The notes below the pieces were generated by a model that saw only the letters and a program-made list of their open reading frames with translations, made no database searches and was not told the DNA's origin. 64,000 bases of DNA from Moorella humiferrea. GTDB lineage: Bacteria; Bacillota; DSM-521; Neomoorellales; Neomoorellaceae. The DNA is taken from assembly GCF_039233145.1 (NCBI RefSeq), contig NZ_CP136419.1, forward strand, positions 2,454,001-2,518,000, in the 5' to 3' direction. Below are positions 61,141 through 64,000 of this stretch, one piece after another. The position numbers and the translations under genes are program-made. Every line of letters begins with the position of its first letter. Within the stretch, counting starts at the first letter, position 1.

Positions 61141-61573
61141 GGCATTCACCTTCTTCCCTTTCCAGGTATTTGTTGAGGGTTTCCAGATCGGCTACCAGCC
61201 GCCGCCTGATTTCATCCGGCAGGTGATCAAAGATGCGCCTCAACTCGCCTTCCAGGGCCGCCGCCAACCGATCCATCATCCCGGCCAGGGCGGGAGTGCC
61301 CCGCACCAGGGTGCCGCGTCGGTCCCCCGGATCCGGCAGCCGCTCCAAGAGCCCCCTGGCCGCCAAGCGGTCGAGGATGCCGGTGAAGGTGCTGGGCGGG
61401 ATCCCCGTAAGCCCGGCCACCTCCGTCACCCGCAATGAACCCCTTTTCCGCACCTTCCAGAGGACCAGGATTTCCGTCCCGGAAAGCCCTTCCGCCTGGA
61501 AAAGGGGCGCCAGGCGGCGCACCAACCGCCGGTGCACCTGGCTGAAAAGCTCCAGAAGCTGGATTTCCTCCAT
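61127..61573 (-). CDS. MarR-family transcriptional regulator
   Basis: About 148 residues with the winged helix of MarR (LSGTEILVLWKVRKRGSLRVTEVAGLTGIPPSTFTGILDRLAARGLLERLPDPGDRRGTLV). It is the first gene of the efflux operon and probably represses it, being released by pump substrates. A promoter with a matching inverted repeat in its spacer lies upstream. Confidence 0.9.
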   Translation of the reverse strand: MEEIQLLELFSQVHRRLVRRLAPLFQAEGLSGTEILVLWKVRKRGSLRVTEVAGLTGIPPSTFTGILDRLAARGLLERLPDPGDRRGTLVRGTPALAGMMDRLAAALEGELRRIFDHLPDEIRRRLVADLETLNKYLEREEGECHGRA

Positions 61574-61628
61574 TCCCACCACCCGCTTTGAACCCGAATA
61601 TTACGAGATCGAAACAATGACGGTAAAA

Positions 61629-61657
61629 ATAATAGCACCTTCTTGGTGCCCTGTCAA
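61629..61657 (-). promoter_or_regulatory. Sigma-A promoter of the MarR-efflux operon
   Basis: On the minus strand a perfect TTGACA (61652-61657) and TATTAT (61629-61634) are exactly 17 bases apart, 56 bases before the MarR start. Confidence 0.85.
61635..61649. promoter_or_regulatory. Candidate MarR operator
   Basis: GCACC-TTCTT-GGTGC, a perfect 5-bp inverted repeat, fills the spacer between -35 and -10 of the marR promoter. It would block RNA polymerase when bound, the usual MarR autorepression geometry. Confidence 0.6.
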
Positions 61658-61730
61658 CCGTTACAAATTTTGATAAAGGCTTCTTCCCATTTTAGGTTTG
61701 TTGAAGAGACGTTTTTGAACTATACAGCTT

Positions 61731-62732
61731 TTATTGTAGCGCCTTGGAAGATAGGTTTTTCAGGATAATCGCCCTGGCCTCTTCCAGGGTATTAACCGCG
61801 AAAAGTTCTTCCAGGACCCGGTCCAGAACTTCCAGCCTGTTCTCTTCCTGCACTTTTTGTTGCAGGTCGCCTGTTTCGTCGCCGAACCTGCGGGACAAAA
61901 ACTTGCTAATCACTTCCCGGGCCTTTTCAACCCTGCCTTCCATCCTGCCTTCCATCCTGCCTTCCATCCTACCTTCCATCCTGCCTTCCATCCTGCCTTC
62001 CATCCTGCCTTTTTCGTGCCAGCTAGTAGTAATCTGCATGATCTTATCGGCCTCCTCCCTGTCAATCTTATCCAATTCCCGATAAAATTCCTCTTCTTCT
62101 TTCTGATTTAGTTTTAAGTAGCTCTCAAAAAAACCGCCCAGCAATTCCATGCGGGCAGGGTCGATTTGAAGGCGCGTAAGCATCCGCATGAATTCTACCT
62201 TTACTTTTACTCTTTCTTCCGGCTTAAAGCCCATCTTGCTTAACAGGGCAGCCGCTACTGGATTATCACTGTTAATATAATCCCGCCAGTAAAGCTTTTT
62301 TAGTTCCAGCTTGTAGAAACGGAACTTTAGCACTTCCAAAAAAGAAAAATCTACGGTAAAATTATCCGGTTCGTCCCGTATCTGGTCGTAGCTGAATATG
62401 GCTATGGGCAAGATTTTAAGCCGGTACTTTTCATAAAGCCGGCTAAAATAAATAAACATTCTTTCGTTAAAGTCTTGTTGCACGTAGCTTTGCGGTTCTA
62501 TATGGACCAAGATTAAGCCCGGCTCATCTCTAAGTCGTGTTTCCACCAGGAGATCAACGATATGTCTTTCCCCGGCGGTTACGTCGGTAAAGACCTCCTG
62601 TTGCAGAAATTTTACGTGTTCAAAGTCAATAACCCTACTGGCCAGCGGGATAAATAGCTGCATGAACTCGGCGAAGAAGTTTTCTAGCAGTTCTTTAAAT
62701 AACCTGTCGTGGTCGATATGATTATGCAGCAT
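61731..62732 (-). CDS. Rpn-type (PDDEXK) nuclease/transposase-family protein
   Basis: The 333-residue protein matches Rpn/PD-(D/E)XK transposase-family proteins: HDRLFKELLENFFAEFMQLF, then DVTAGERHIVDLLVETRL and LILVHIEPQSYVQ. The acidic pair and the ExQ-like element are consistent with the nuclease core. Residues about 244-270 are six GRME repeats plus GRVE, giving a charged linker or coiled coil. The repeats come from in-frame 12-bp DNA repeats. It is flanked by its own promoter to the right. Confidence 0.85.
   Translation of the reverse strand: MLHNHIDHDRLFKELLENFFAEFMQLFIPLASRVIDFEHVKFLQQEVFTDVTAGERHIVDLLVETRLRDEPGLILVHIEPQSYVQQDFNERMFIYFSRLYEKYRLKILPIAIFSYDQIRDEPDNFTVDFSFLEVLKFRFYKLELKKLYWRDYINSDNPVAAALLSKMGFKPEERVKVKVEFMRMLTRLQIDPARMELLGGFFESYLKLNQKEEEEFYRELDKIDREEADKIMQITTSWHEKGRMEGRMEGRMEGRMEGRMEGRMEGRVEKAREVISKFLSRRFGDETGDLQQKVQEENRLEVLDRVLEELFAVNTLEEARAIILKNLSSKALQ
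61932..62003. repeat. Six tandem 12-bp repeats inside the Rpn-type gene
   Basis: CCTGCCTTCCAT is repeated six times (61932-62003), with one A/G change in the fourth copy, followed by a degenerate seventh. As 12 is a multiple of three, copy-number changes lengthen or shorten the GRME tract of the protein without breaking the frame. Confidence 0.95.
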
Positions 62733-62780
62733 CTGCTTCAGCCGCTCCCGTAACTCCTGTTCCCATTTATCTTTACTTAA

Positions 62781-62809
62781 AGTTTACACCGGAAAAAGCC
62801 GGCTAGCAA
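62781..62809 (-). promoter_or_regulatory. Candidate promoter of the Rpn-type gene
   Basis: On the minus strand TTGCTA (62804-62809) and TAAACT (62781-62786) are 17 bases apart. The spacer holds a CCGG-N6-CCGG hairpin. Start codon 49 bases downstream. Confidence 0.5.
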
Positions 62810-62939
62810 GGGTTTACCTGTGAATGAAGACCTTACCTGCCCGTGATGCTGTAAATTTGTAAAACCCTGCTTCAAGCCTTTAGAGGGAAGGAATTGGTAA
62901 ACAAGGTAGATCGTTGGTCCAGGGCAGTATTTTTCGTGT

Positions 62940-62968
62940 TTGACACCGCATACGTCAGGCTATATAGA
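62940..62968 (+). promoter_or_regulatory. Sigma-A promoter of the HlyD-type gene
   Basis: A perfect TTGACA (62940-62945) and TATAGA (62963-62968) with 17 bases between. In the 322-base gap 62733-63054 this and the following palindrome are the clear elements, with the Rpn promoter on the other strand. Confidence 0.75.
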
Positions 62969-62984
62969 TAATAGTAGATAAGTA

Positions 62985-62998
62985 ACTAACTAGTTAGT
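62985..62998. promoter_or_regulatory. Palindromic operator candidate (TetR-like)
   Basis: ACTAACTAGTTAGT is a perfect 14-bp palindrome placed 17-30 bases past the -10, over the likely start of transcription. TetR-family regulators of efflux genes often use such sites; the regulator is not in this window. Confidence 0.6.
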
Positions 62999-63054
62999 AT
63001 ACAGCCATGTTCCGGCAGTCCCAAGCATTTAAGCAATACAAAGGGGTGACCACT

Positions 63055-64000
63055 GTGGACGTTTTAACCCGCATCAAACTCAAAAAAACGGCAGTAACCT
63101 TCCTGCTGGCAGGCATAGTCGCCGCAGCCGTCTTTATCTTTCACAACTACTTTTATAAGCAGCAGGTAGCAATCGCCGAAGAGCGCGACAGCCTCATCGC
63201 CACCGGGACCATAGAAGCCAGGACCGCCGTGGCGGCCTTTAAAATACCCGGCAGGATCGAAACCATTCTCGTCGACGAGGGCGCCAGGGTGGAGCAGGGC
63301 CAGGAGCTGGCCCGCCTGGACAGCAGCGAGCTCAATGCCAAGCTGGCCCAGGCCGAAGGGGCCTATGCCGCCGCCCAGGGGCAGGTTAACCAGGCCAGCC
63401 ATAACGTGACCTTACAGAGCCAGCAAATTGAAGCCAAGATCAAGCAGGCCGAGGCAGGCGTCGCCGCAGCCGAGGTGGGCGTTAAGGACGCTCAAGATCA
63501 GGTAAACGCAGCCGAGGTAGGCGTTAAAGATGCAAAAGATCAGCTAAACAATGCCCAAGACCTCTACGAACGCCTCCGTCTCCTGCATGACCAGGGGGCC
63601 ATAGATGACCGCAAACTGGAAGAAGCCAGAATCGGCTACGAGCGGGCCCAGAACGCCTACAACGCAGCCCAGATCAGCTATGAGCGAGCCCGGAACGCCT
63701 ACGAGGCAGCGCAAAAGAAGCTGCAGGAGGCCCGCGCCCTTCTCGACCAGGCTATTTCGGCCCGGACAGGCGTGGCGGTGGCCCAGGCCCAGCAAGAAGC
63801 CGCCACCGGCCAGGCCAAGCAGGCCGGCGGTGCGCTAGAGGAAGCAAAGGCCTACCTGGCCGACGCCGTTTTAAAAGCCCCCATAACCGGCTTCATCACC
63901 CAGAAATACCTCGAGCAGGGCGAAATGGTCAACGCCGGGACGCCCGTCTTTGAAATCACCGATTTGCTCCATACCTACGTCAAAGTTTACATAAGCGAAA
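63055..64000 (+). CDS. HlyD-family membrane fusion protein (C-terminus outside window)
   Basis: GTG 63055 follows AAGGGGTGA; the frame runs to the right edge with no stop (315 codons seen). Residues 13-27 form a membrane helix (VTFLLAGIVAAAVFIF). A biotinyl-lipoyl half (TGTIEARTAVAAFKIPGRIETILVDEG) leads into a coiled-coil hairpin of about 90-260 with Ala/Gln-rich heptads, then the second half-motif begins (LKAPITGFITQKYLEQGEMVNAG). It probably begins an ABC- or RND-type export operon. Confidence 0.85.
   Translation, partial: MDVLTRIKLKKTAVTFLLAGIVAAAVFIFHNYFYKQQVAIAEERDSLIATGTIEARTAVAAFKIPGRIETILVDEGARVEQGQELARLDSSELNAKLAQAEGAYAAAQGQVNQASHNVTLQSQQIEAKIKQAEAGVAAAEVGVKDAQDQVNAAEVGVKDAKDQLNNAQDLYERLRLLHDQGAIDDRKLEEARIGYERAQNAYNAAQISYERARNAYEAAQKKLQEARALLDQAISARTGVAVAQAQQEAATGQAKQAGGALEEAKAYLADAVLKAPITGFITQKYLEQGEMVNAGTPVFEITDLLHTYVKVYISE

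Noticed and set aside
61932-62003. Tandem repeats as a CRISPR array
   Set aside because: The 12-bp units are directly adjacent with no spacers and lie in frame inside a gene.

Overview
The window looks like the chromosome of a thermophilic acetogenic Clostridia, most like Moorella. Reasons: moderately high G+C, Firmicute-style strong Shine-Dalgarno sites, CwlD and LctP, a Wood-Ljungdahl type selenocysteine formate dehydrogenase with HylB/HylC-like partners, lactate and glycolate oxidation genes, and a four-subunit 2-oxoacid:ferredoxin oxidoreductase. The species assignment is inference.

Layout. 0-5.5 kb: a membrane-anchored protein cut by the left edge, an M20 amidohydrolase, and an AmmeMemoRadiSam operon (fused B-A protein, radical SAM protein, M29-like metallopeptidase). 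5.7-9.7 kb: LytS/LytT-type two-component system and a CstA pyruvate/peptide transporter. 9.7-12.4 kb: CwlD and a two-gene ABC exporter. 12.4-17 kb: SSS transporter and OsmC protein behind a sigma-54 promoter, with a CBS-PAS-AAA+ enhancer-binding protein. 17-21.3 kb: cyclase, Zwf, four tRNA genes, VapBC and a DUF4160/DUF2442 pair. 21.4-26.8 kb: GntR regulator, LutAB fusion, LutC and lactate permease. 27-32.6 kb: PurA, an FAD dehydrogenase and GlcD/GlcF. 32.9-40.5 kb: a sigma-54 cluster (2-oxoacid oxidoreductase, stand-alone LeuC-like hydratase, MatC-like carrier) with a divergent PrpR-type activator. 40.6-46.2 kb: a RelE-type module and the formate dehydrogenase operon, whose catalytic subunit is read through an in-frame UGA. 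46.3-49.1 kb: an IS607-type element with an atypical TnpB. 49-57.6 kb: a flavin hydroxyacid oxidase, then a dense island of five nucleotidyltransferase (MNT) and five HEPN domains around an exported FAD protein and a DUF815 ATPase. 57.6-64 kb: a MarR-controlled EmrAB/AcrA-type efflux operon, an Rpn-type nuclease with in-frame 12-bp repeats, and the start of another HlyD-type operon.

How it fits together. Much of the window handles 2-hydroxy and 2-oxo acids: uptake (CstA, LctP, MatC-like, SSS), oxidation (LutABC, GlcDF, FMN hydroxyacid oxidase, 2-oxoacid:ferredoxin oxidoreductase), and use of the electrons through formate dehydrogenase. Three near-identical sigma-54 promoters (TGGCAT-N4-TTTGC) tie osmC/SSS, glcDF and the oxoacid oxidoreductase cluster to the same alternative sigma factor. 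Candidate enhancer sites are visible for two of them. A shared operator links the lut operon and lctP.
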